From assembly GCA_030407005.1 (NCBI GenBank), contig JAUDYN010000007.1:1860001-1924000 (forward strand): DNA of 64,000 nt, given 5' to 3'. A program made the position numbers and the translations under genes. This document shows, piece after piece, positions 38,735 to 48,765 of the stretch. How positions within the stretch are numbered: position 1 is the first letter of the stretch; every line of letters begins with the position of its first letter. The notes under the pieces were generated by a model. That model saw nothing but the letters and a program-made list of their open reading frames with translations, searched no databases and had not been told where the DNA came from. This stretch comes from Desarmillaria ectypa (lineage: Eukaryota > Basidiomycota > Agaricomycetes > Agaricales > Physalacriaceae).

Positions 38735-40085
38735 ATGCCGCCTTCCCGCTTCGAGCCCAATGCCATCAAAAACAAGATAAAACGAGAAGAGATTGCAAGG
38801 AAATCGAAAAAGGCGAAGGGGCACCAGAAGTTGCAGAAACGGCTAGCACAAGCCAAGCTCGAAGCTAATGATCCTGCAGCCAAAAAAGTCAGTAGTCTGG
38901 TAATTCAAAGGATCGAGAAACTGAAAATCTTTCACAGAAACGTCTCGCTGAAAATGTGCCACGTACACTGGACAACACACGAGAATTCGATCCATCCTAC
39001 CTTACCGCGGACCCTTCGCAGGAAGAGGCCTCAGGCTCTGGGTCTGGTACAGCACCTGGAGAATCCGCGATGGACATCGCCAACGACCCCTTTGCTGATT
39101 ACTTTACGTCCACTGACGACCCCACGGTCCCGCCCAAAATCCTTATTACGACCTCACCTAAAGCGTCCAAGGCGACGTACGACTTTTGTGACGAAATCTC
39201 CGGCGTATTTCCAGGTGCCGAGTTCATACGGAGAAAGAAAGGCAAGGGATTCGAGCTTGGACGGATAGCGGGATGGGCCGCTGGAAGGGGGTACAAGCAT
39301 ATGTGTGTCGTTAATGAGGATATGAAAAAGCCGAGTGCGTTTGCCCGTTGATGAATTGACTAACATGCCTGAACGGATCGTGCGTGCAGATGCCATCACA
39401 TTGATACACCTACCAAGTGGCCCAACGGCGTATTTTAAACTAACTTCAATTGAGTTGACGAAACAAATATATGTAAGTGCTTTTATTTTCGTAGCTTCAC
39501 GTTCCTGACATTTCTTAGGGCCATGCGCGGGCAACTGCCCATTTTCCTGAATTAGTGCTGAATAACTTTGTGACACGACTGGGCCATACAGTCGGTCGAT
39601 TGTTCCAGACGTTGTTCCCTCCCATGCCAGAATTTGAAGGTCGACAGGTGGTCACCCTTCACAATCAACGTGACTTTCTGTTCTTTCGGCGACACCGGTA
39701 TGTTGTCCTTGTTAAAAATATATCCAAGTTAATTTTGCAATCATAGCTATGCCTTCCGATCTACGGAGAAAGTCGCGCTGCAGGAGATAGGACCTCGGTT
39801 TACACTCAAGTTGCGTTCCCTGAGAAAAGGAATTCCTGCTGTGCAGAGGTTTGGAGAGGCACCAAGAGGATTAGAGTTTGATAACGAAGCTTCCGGAGAT
39901 GAGCGAGACCAGAAAAGTGCTAGTACTGAGGGGACTAAAGATGAACCTGAGAAGGTTGTTCCGCCAAAACAAGATGAATACCTATGGGCTTGGAAGGTCA
40001 GTGAAATTTTCTCTTGAAGTATTTATGCGCTGACACAAGAATCCAGCCGGAGCTGGAGACAAGTCGACGGACATTTTTCCTGTAG
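38735..40085 (+). CDS. RPF1: Ribosome production factor 1 (Brix-domain protein)
   Basis: Nucleolar assembly factor for the 60S subunit, needed for 27S pre-rRNA processing. The N-terminus is basic: [40 protein letters not shown]. After an acidic linker the Brix domain begins: [135 protein letters not shown]. It ends with the usual [12 protein letters not shown] block and a short last exon [12 protein letters not shown] at 40085. Five or more introns of about 50 nt are present. Confidence 0.94.
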
Positions 40086-40617
40086 CTACCGGTAAGTACC
40101 TGTATCGGTTTTTGGCGGTGGCGTTGCCGACATAACCCTCACAGTCACTATCAAGTCCCGTAAATGTGGCGAAAAAGCAGAGTTGGACGTTGTGGCATAC
40201 TTATTCTCGATGAATCTAATTTGAGTTGAACTTGAGCATTTTGCCTACCTTTGAGTATTCTGCCAGTGTCGCATCCATGTAGTCTCTTATATTTTTTTCA
40301 CCAGCCAGACAGTGGTAAGAGATCTTATCTGGCATATGTACCGCATCGGCTACCAAGCGGACAAATGGTTGGGTCTGTGACCGGGAGGGTACTCGCACGT
40401 GATCTCTAGCCAATGAGAAGGAACGTATACCACTGACTGGGCATGGAGCATTTGAGGTCGATCGAGAGGACCTTCCAAGTCGTCGTCACTAGGTCCACAT
40501 GCAAAAAAGAGTATCGCAATTTTGTCTCCCTTTAGACATATAAGTCCTCCCGTACCGCTCTCCAGGGATTTCCAGTACGATAATCCTGTCCAAGTCATTT
40601 CCCTCGAATTCGACATA
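40086..40617. other. Intergenic region between RPF1 and the ZIP transporter
   Basis: 532 bp. It holds the 3' flank of RPF1 and the promoter of the zinc transporter. No match to the yeast Zap1 element ACCTTNAAGGT was found by eye. Minus-strand ORFs here have no recognisable content. Confidence 0.45.
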
Positions 40618-42054
40618 ATGTCAACCTCGATGCACATCCTGGCCAGAGATGATCAAGAGGCGCTTAACTGCGGCTCTGGCGGCGGCGCCGATTCTTACTT
40701 TGGTTTACGTGTCGCGGCGATCTTTATTATTTTAGTGGGTTCGAGCTCTGGCGCATTGTTCCCCGTCCTAGCGAGAAGGTCTTCCTGGTTACATGTGCCG
40801 ACAGCCGTGTTTGAGTGCGTCTTTCGTGTAGCCATTTAGGCGATCACTCATTAATCACCTCTGTAGCTTCGCAAAATATTTTGGAAGCGGTGTCATTGTA
40901 CGTTCTGTCATGCAGACGTAACAAACGAATTGACTCTTTTTTCTTTTTTCTTTTTTTCTAGATCGCAACCGCTTTTATCCATCTATTATCACCTGCCCTT
41001 GAAGCGCTCTCGTCAGAGTGTCTTGCAGAAGGATGGCAAGTTTATGTCGGTCTTCATGTCTTTTCCTTCCCACTCCACATCCTGACTGTCCCACACCAGC
41101 CCTATGCACTCGCATTGTGCATGCTCAGCATCTTCTCCATCTTCCTCGTCGAGCTCATTGCCTTCCGATGGGGGACGAAAAAACTCGCAGAAATCGGCAT
41201 GAGCCATGGTAGGCTAGCTTCCATTCCACGTCCACCCAATATCCCTCACCTCTTTTCCTTCTAGACGCACACGGACACCTCGCGGGTAGCCATGCTGCAC
41301 ATGGACCAGAAGGCAACATCGATGATTCGAAATCAAAACTTAGTGAGAGTGATGTCGATGTCGAGAAACAGCATGGACACCGCATCCTGGATTCCGCACT
41401 AACGCAGATAATTGGTGTTGCCATCCTTGAATTTGGTGTCGCTTTGCATAGGTATGTTTTGCCACGTCATTCCAGTCTTCGTGCTCCTTATCCCTTCTCG
41501 AAAGTGTGTTGATTGGCCTGACGCTTGCCGTCGATGAAGGCTTCAAGGTCCTCTTTGTCGTCCTGGTCTTCCATCGTAAGGGCCTTTTTTAAAAAAATCA
41601 CCGCCCACTCCTTTCTAATAATATGCATAATTTGAAGAAACGTTCGAAGGGCTAGGTATAGGCTCCCGACTCGCCTACATGGACCTACCGCCTAAATATC
41701 GCTGGGTACCCCTTGTTGGAGCAGCGCTGTACGGATTGATGACACCCATTGGAATTGCAGCCGGTCTGGGTGTCCGTACTACCTATAATCCTGGTAGTGC
41801 TACCGCATCCATCGTCAGCGGTGTTCTAGATGCATTCAGCTCTGGCATATTGATCTACACGGGTCTGGTTGAAGTAAGTGCTGCTTCATCTCCTTGTGGA
41901 GAGTTGTATTGACTGAAACGTTTTACAGCTGCTCGCACACGAATTCCTGTTTAACAAGGAGATGATGACCAGCTCAAACGGACGGCTAGCGTATGCAATC
42001 GTATGCATGCTGGCTGGTTGTGGGCTCATGGCACTCTTGGGTAGATGGGCTTAG
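40618..42054 (+). CDS. ZIP-family zinc transporter (Zrt-like)
   Basis: Plasma-membrane zinc/iron permease with eight helices. The start at 40618 (MSTSMHILARDD) leads to helix 1 (GLRVAAIFIILVGSSSGALF), then FAKYFGSGVIIATAFIHLLS, LCMLSIFSIFLVELIAFRWG, and a His-containing cytosolic loop (DAHGHLAGSHAAHG), the typical ZIP metal loop. The core signature of helices 4-5 is intact: GVAILEFGVALHRVLIGLTL and VVLVFHETFEGLGIGSRLAY. The last helices read GAALYGLMTPIGIAAGLGVR and VSGVLDAFSSGILIYTGLVE; the gene ends ALLGRWA at 42054. About eight short introns. It belongs to the Zrt1/Zrt2 subgroup; high or low affinity cannot be told. Confidence 0.94.
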
Positions 42055-43052
42055 TAGCTATTAGAGGGCACAGTTCTATCTTATTTCATCCAGTATTGTC
42101 TTTGACTATTGAAGCACATACTATACTGTACGAGTGTTCTTATATGATAAGAGTTACATGCATACTTATTTTTGAATGGTAGAGAATACCTTACACCTTT
42201 TATGGCATAATTATGTACCTTCCAGATATTTGTGTTTAGAGAAACGGCAGGAACAGCACCAGCCATAAATGGTTCCCGTTGTACATCCTCATTGTCCCGT
42301 TTCCTGCACAAGTACTAGCGACACCATGGCAGGGCCCCTCGATCAGACTGTATAGACTGTAAAAGCTGATGATCTAAGTTCTTTCGAAGAAAATGATTCG
42401 TGTCACCTTGGGGTGAACCTCTCAGCATTGGTTTGGCTTTCGAAGAACAAGCTAGAAACATACCAAGCTGAAGCGAAGGATCCGAAATCGCTGCTCCACG
42501 ATGGAGAGACATTATCTATGTAAGCAGCACCACAGATCATAGACATATTTTCGCGTAATGAACGGATCAGCGGGAGTTGGCACAGCTAGAGTGCAACAAT
42601 CGTAAGAAAGCCAGGCATCAGATAGACATGCCCGTAGCAATAGTAAAGTCATTCAAAAAGCTCAGTGTCGAGCACAAAAAGCATACTGTTTATGAAAATG
42701 CAAGCAATGTAATACAAACGATTCAGAATATTGTCTCACTGAACTGAGGAAGCGCACCGAATAAATTGACACAGAAACCCTCGGTCGCGGTGCTCGATAG
42801 GCATTTTTTTTTTTGCCTGGCAGCTGCGACGCGCGACGCGAAAATTTCAGGAACTAGATACATACATTATCGATACAGTTGTGCATGCTCACCTCTCCAG
42901 TTTGTACAAACGAGAGCATATCAGAGTACGTCACACACGCGATGGTCGAAGAAGATAACTGAGAATAATGTGACCGTGTATGAGCCCGTTACCAGCACAT
43001 GATGCAGGCTCGTCATGATGGACTTGACTCACTGCCTTTTCAGCACTTTGCC
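42055..43052. other. 1-kb intergenic region
   Basis: Between the ZIP transporter and the tryptophan-pathway gene, both on the plus strand. No ORF above 80 codons and no recognisable domain. A short T-run (42806-42814) is the only low-complexity feature. Confidence 0.5.
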
Positions 43053-44289
43053 ATGACAAAATCCTGGAAGCCACTCCAGACGGCGTCGAGCTCGACAGAA
43101 AAATATACGGAAGAGTCCTTCAGGCCATTGCTGAACAAGCTGGTACAGACGCCCGAGTACTTTACTCCAGAGGACCTCAAGAAGGCGCTTAACCATTTGT
43201 TCACCCCTGACGTCCTCCAGCCCGTGCAAATTGGAGCGTTTCTCAGCGCACTCCACATACATCGTGTGGAGAGACGGCCAGAATCTCTTGCAGCTGCTGC
43301 ATCGGTGTTGCGGGAGAAAGCGCTGAAGGCTGAAGTGCAAGACGCGGAGAATGACTTTGTCGTCGACATTGTTGGGACAGGTGGGACTCGCAGGCCTTCT
43401 ACTTGCACCACATACTCAATTTACATAAAGGTGGAGATGGATACAACCTCTTCAATGTTAGCACAACGGCAGGGATCGTTGCGGCTGGTGCTGGGGCTCG
43501 AGTCATCAAGGTGCGGTTTTTCTTTTATTTTCTTTCAGCTGCCCTCAATCTTTCATCTAGCACGGCAGTCGAGCATCGACCTCGTCGTCAGGTGCAGCAG
43601 ACCTCCTCGAGGCCCTGGACTGCCTCTTCGTTGCCCCAATACCAGGAACACCCATGCCTATTCCTCGCGTTCCATTCACCTTCATTCTCGCGCCCCATTA
43701 TCACCCCGAACTAGGCTATATAACGCCATACCGCAAAGCACTTCCCTTCAGGACCATGTTCAACGTCCTCGGACCCTTGATCAACCCCGCGAAACCACGA
43801 GGAATGGTCCTGGGCGTCGCAGAGCCCGAGATCGGTTCAACGTTCGCTCAATCGCTTCGCGATGGCGGCGTCGAGCGTGCTTTGGTTGTTTGTGGCTATG
43901 AAAAGCTGGATGAGATCAGCTGTGCGGGTCTGACGCATGCTTGGGAGCTGAAGGATGGCGTGATTACTGAGTTGACGCTGCACCCAGAGCTCTTCGGGCT
44001 GAATGTACATCCACTGTCCAGTGTCGCGGGTGGTAGTCCTCAGGAAAACGCCGATACTTTCAGGAGGTTACTCAATTCTGGTGGAAGCATCCCGGAGGAT
44101 TTAACACCAGTTTTGCATTTCGTTCAGATGAATGCAGCAGCATTGTTGGTGGTTGCTGGATTGGCAAGTGACTTTGAGGAAGGAGCAAAAATGGCGCTCG
44201 AGAGTATCACTTCAGGAAATGCCTGGAAAGCTCTCGAATCATTCAGAGAGGCAGGAAGAGCCGCATCGGCGAAGGAGGTTCAAATTTAA
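43053..44289 (+). CDS. TRP4: Anthranilate phosphoribosyltransferase
   Basis: Second step of tryptophan synthesis: anthranilate plus PRPP gives phosphoribosyl-anthranilate. Three exons. Exon 1 (start taken at 43053, MTKSWKPLQT) has the helical N-terminal domain (PDVLQPVQIGAFLSALHIHR). Splicing restores the PRPP/Mg site GTGGDGYNLFNVSTTAGIVA, then AGARVIKHGSRASTSSSGAA and DLLEALD. The last exon gives PYRKALPFRTMFNVLGPLIN with NPAKPRGMVLGVAEPEI, VCGYEKLDEISCAG and NAAALLVVAGLASDFEEGA, ending AKEVQI at 44289. Fungal trpD is commonly a separate gene, as here. An in-frame ATG at 42999 would add 18 codons. Confidence 0.95.
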
Positions 44290-44454
44290 TGTTATGATAA
44301 CTGCCACAAATGTATCATGTAGAAGGTAAACTGGCCAATAAACCTATTGTAACTTACCATTGTCATAGATGCAACCATACTTAAGGAACATGTTCTATGT
44401 CAAAGTATTCGCCATTTCTAAGACTGCAGCTCCAGTAAGGATCCATATATCATT

Positions 44455-46146
44455 TCAGTCATCGACCAAAAGCAATGAATCCAAAACCGAAAATCCCGTT
44501 GCAACACCGCCCTCGTTACTATCTTTCCCTTTGGTCCTGACCAACCACCCGACCTGCTTCTCTTCTACAATCTTCTTGTTCCCAAATAAGGACCATCCAA
44601 AGATCCCCAACTCACTGACTACCTCTGTCTTCACGCTTCCCGTCAATTCGGCCCGCACCAAATGGCTTTTCAGATCCTCCGGCGGCACAATCAACTCCAT
44701 GGCTATCCATGCCTGACTTTCCTCAGTAGACAGGGTATCCAAAAACGGGGGAATGGACTCCTTGTAGACATTGTTACCTCCGCCTTCTCGTTGGGGTTTC
44801 AATACCAACCCCGCCGATCTCTCCCTGGCCTTCTGTACCCCATCTGGCTCGTCAAGACCCCACATTCCCATCCAGCTTACACGCAGCTCTTCGAGTTGTT
44901 CCATCGTGAAGTCTTCGCTAAGGAAGCGCTCCAATGTACCTGGTTGTGCAAGAACCTGTTGCACCTTCTTTCCGCCTGCGAGCTGCAGTGGGATCGAAGG
45001 GCAGTTGATTGCTTTGGAACGTTCAAGGAGGAAGCGGGTCTCGAAATGAGATCGGGTTGGGTAATCGGTTGGGGTATAGCCTGCGCGGAAGTAGACGGTC
45101 GAGATCTCAATGGAAGAGACGAGCAAAGTAGATGTTGACGGGTCAATTGAGGCTGACGATGCTAGCTCGTCGAAATTTTGGCGGATGACGTGAATTGAAT
45201 GCCTATGGGAGACAATTAGTGACAAGTAAAATGGTATGAGAGTGACAGACCTTTCTAGCAGTTCGTATTCGAGCCATCTTTGGTCAAAGACGTTTCGCTC
45301 GCCTGGCTGAACGACGAATAGGATTTGAGAACTAAAATTTCTCGTTAAAGGAGCTTGGTAGAAGAGCATCACAAGTGACTACCCAGGAGTATTGTACGCT
45401 GCATGCGCGGCTGCCAGGCCCTCAACCAGACCGGCGGTGGTCTGATTTGGAGGGAAATTCTCTGCTTTCAGCCATACAGAAGCATTGAAGTAGTCTGTTA
45501 GCGAAAGAAGATGACTTTCTGCTATGAGGGGGGCATAGTTTTAAATATTATACATGGCTCACCGATGCAGATTGGCAACTCGCTCAGATAAAGTCCCAAA
45601 CGACGATGAAATCGTATTGAACTCGACTTGCCTCAGAGCCGGTTTGTCTGAATCCGACGCATGTAAAAGATAATCTGATCGAAACAGACCTAGGTGCAAG
45701 GGCTTAAAGGCCTTGACATCAACGGCGTCGTGAGGAGAAATCCAGCATACCTGTACTGCACCACCTTGATCCCGAATTTCCTTCCATCCAGACCAAAGCT
45801 GACCAGTGAAAGTGTCGACCTTTCCAACGCCGCGCTCGGTTCCCATAATTTGATCCAAAAAGTCCTCATCCATGGCGATACGGGAGTACAAGACATTATA
45901 TATCGACTGGATTCTCTGTGCAAAGTTGAAGAGACGTCTGGGAAATGGGGAAGGAAGAAGGGATAATGGTGCGTGTATCGCTGACGTTGGAAGTCGTGGA
46001 GGCTGCACCGGGAGATACAGAAGGCCATGGGACAATGCATAAGTCGACGCCTGCAAATGCAATGCCTCTAGTTGGCTGTCGGTCAGCGCAGGGGGCCATT
46101 CCGAGAATTGAAATGTCGCGTCCACCATCTGAGTGCTGGTGCGCAT
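44455..46146 (-). CDS. GSH2: Glutathione synthetase
   Basis: ATP-dependent ligase that adds glycine to gamma-glutamylcysteine, the last step of glutathione synthesis in the cytosol. The N-terminal exon (start 46146; an in-frame ATG also at 46128) reads WPPALTDSQLEALHLQASTY and ALSHGLLYLP, then the substrate-site blocks LHLGLFRSDYLLH and LRQVEFNTISSSFGTLSERV. Later exons give ILFVVQPGERNVFDQRWLEY, VYFRAGYTPTDYPTRSHFET, CPSIPLQLAGGKKVQQVL, the glycine-rich ATP loop LKPQREGGGNNVYKE and AWIAMELIVPP. It ends SLLLVDD at 44455. Fold order and length fit eukaryotic Gsh2, not the bacterial GshB. It is divergent from VPS28 (148 bp between starts) and convergent with TRP4. Confidence 0.95.
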
Positions 46147-46294
46147 GAATAGCTGGGAACTTTTAACAAGACCCCTGCTCGCCTCCTGGCGTCGACGAGG
46201 CTCAGTTACGATAAATAGTAATCGTCAAACAGTCGTCAGTCTTAGTGAGCATGACGGGATCGGATCTCGGGCCGTATCCGAATCAGCTATCACC

Positions 46295-47204
46295 ATGTCG
46301 ACGTTCTCCCTGGACGAAGATGTCCGTCTGTACACGAACAACGCAGACCGCGAGAGATATAACCTGCTGGCGACGCTTTTTGGGATAATCGTGGCTCTAG
46401 ACTATCTCGAAAGAGCCTATGTGCGGGACTCGATAACGGCGGCAGAGTGAGTGTTTGGCTGTCGACGATATGAACAGTTTTCTAAGGTTTCTATTGAAGA
46501 GATACTCGCCTGCATGCACCCGCCTGTTGTCACAGTATAAGACCATGTTGAAGCTTGTTGGTGATGATGTGTCGTCTATTGAACAATTCATGCAGAGGTA
46601 TCGAGTAAGTGTGGATTCGTGTTGTCGATATCTCACGAGTTTTCATGCCCGTTGCATAGATGGATAATCCAGCAGCTCTTCATCGGATCCAAGTGGGAGT
46701 TCCCGCGACAGTCGAGCATTCAAGCGAAGCTGGCCCGGAGACAGGCAAGTGGGTTGCTGAAACGACACAGGTGTGCAATGTTCTATTTGGTAACTCGGAC
46801 CGTCACTGATGTACGTTCCCAGGGATTTATTACTCTCATGGATGCTCTGAAACTACGCCTGCGAGCAAAAGACCAACTGTACCCATATTTGCAGGAGTTG
46901 GTCACTGGCTATGCCCGGTTCAAAGGTAAAGACTCTTGGGAAGGCCACAGTAAGATGGTTGGATGGTATGAGTCATCTTTTCAATCCACATTCCGCTGTC
47001 AATAACAATCTTGTTAGGCTGATTACACTGAATGCCATGAAAGCATCCGAGGAAATTACCGAAGAGCAGTCGCGGCAGGTAGGTCCATCCACTTAAAACG
47101 AGACTTCCTCCTCTGAACAGTGGTCACAGCTACTATTTGATGTCGAAAATGCGTATGCAGAATTCTTCAGGAGTTTGAGTGGAGGGAAGGATAGTTCTCA
47201 CTGA
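46295..47204 (+). CDS. VPS28: ESCRT-I subunit Vps28
   Basis: Component of ESCRT-I, which sorts ubiquitinated membrane proteins into multivesicular bodies. The start at 46295 (ACCATG) gives MSTFSLDEDVRLYTNNADRE, then LFGIIVALDYLERAYVRDSI, YSPACTRLLSQYKTMLKLVG and FMQRYRMDNPAALHRIQVGV, which form the ESCRT-I core helices. The C-terminal four-helix domain follows: FITLMDALKLRLRAKDQLYP, LITLNAMKASEEITEEQSRQ and LLFDVENAYAEFFRSLSGGK. Seven or so exons with introns of about 50 nt. Length is close to 210-220 residues, the family norm. Confidence 0.94.
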
Positions 47205-47492
47205 ACACAGCCGATAATATTACTTCAAGGTATATACATAAGGCCATGTTCAAGGCACTGTAACCTATTTGCACGAGCATGCATGTTGTAGAGTTATCAC
47301 GATCCCAACAAACGATTCAATGAGTCAGTTACGGATTGAATACACCGATCCCTAGAAGTCAGAGCAGACCCTACCAATTTGCCACCAAGGAGAGTGATAA
47401 ACGAGGGAAGGAGGATGCTCGCACTGGAGCCATATAGCATTGTAGAGAAGCAAGGCAATTTGGTCCAAACTTGGCGAGGTTGATTTTCTGAT

Positions 47493-48642
47493 TTATCCAA
47501 TCTCTTCGATACCAGCGGAGACCGGTCGTTCTTCCCTGACGTCAGTCATTGTAGAAGGTTGTAGCAGATTCTGATCCGTCTCTGCATCGAGCATCTCTTC
47601 TACTTCCTTTACTATCATGGCCAATAGGCCCCGTCCCTCCATGACACAAGCTCCGTAGAAGATCAGTTTCTTCGTCACCTTGCCCCGTACAAACAGCTTG
47701 GCAAGATCTGAGAGCATGATAAGAGCGCAGTGATTGGGATGTGCTCCATCTTCCATCACGATCCGAGGTTTTAATAAAACTGTGGTGTCCTTCAAGAGAA
47801 CCCTTAGTGCCTGTGGATCGATGGACCCGCGAGAGCAAACAGCCGTCACAGCTTCCTCGAGAGATGTGTGGGCCAATGTTGACCTTGTGTCTGCAAGAAA
47901 GGGCACAAGATTCTTGATCAGTTCCTTGGCTCCCGAGTCAGCCAAAGAAAGGTGGCGAGTGGTGTACGCGTATGCCATCGTTATCCCGCAGAGATTATAC
48001 ATCAAAGCGTGGCTAACATGCGGGTGAAGGGATGTGGGAACCTCGAGCATTGGAAGGTCGGGCTCGACGTTCGTTTCCCACCACGGAGAACGTTCGAATT
48101 CTTCGGATGCGAGAAGGGACTGGGTGAGCTCGCTGGAAGGATCAGCAACGGCATTCAGGAATTTGGTACGCTCGGCAGGCATTAGACGGCTCCAAAGCTC
48201 ATCTGTATTGTCTGTGAAATGCATCAGTCGGCCGGAAGCTGGGATCAGGGCAAGACATACCGAGGTCGATACCTTCAAATCGCTCTGCCAAACCATCATC
48301 CTCATCTTCTTCATTTTCCATCTCCTCGAATCTCTTCAGCATCTCCATCATTTTCAGTCGCTCTTTTGCTTTTAAATTCGGTTCTGCTCTGACATCACGT
48401 TGGATTTCATTTTTGTAAAACCTCTCAGAGCAGTCACCGTGCGCGGAGGAGCGAAAACACGTCAAAGAGCAGTAAGGGAAGTTGCATGTCGGGCAGGTAT
48501 ACTTGGAAACCTGTCTGCGGCATCTGGAAGGAATATATGAGCAGTTAGGTCGGTAGAAAGGGAAGGAAACATACATCTTGCAAACAATATGATCGTCAGA
48601 AATTTCGGTCATATGGCAATTTCCGAATTTGCCCAGCGACAT
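47493..48642 (-). CDS. HIT-type zinc-finger protein (ZNHIT2-like)
   Basis: The zf-HIT finger is formed across two exons: HIVCKICRRQVSKYTCPTC followed by NFPYCSLTCFRSSAHGDCSE and RFYKNEI, with eight metal-binding Cys/His positions. The middle is a charged helix (LKMMEMLKRFEEMENEEDED). The long C-terminal exon is helical (LWSRLMPAERTKFLNAVADP, SPWWETNVEPDLPMLEVPTS, HALMYNLCGITMAYAYTTRH). The domain order, with finger first and a long helical tail with a WW..P segment, fits ZNHIT2, a cofactor of R2TP/RUVBL complexes in snRNP assembly. The role here is inferred by family. The start may be 48642 (MSLGKFG) or 48654. Confidence 0.82.
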
Positions 48643-48765
48643 TGAATGTGACACAAATCACGTGCGACGTGACACCTCGAGGGGCCTTCAAGAAAGCGCC
48701 TTTTAGTTCCTACCACTCGATGGTCTGAAATCCTTTCTATTTTTCCGACTCACATATTCATTCCA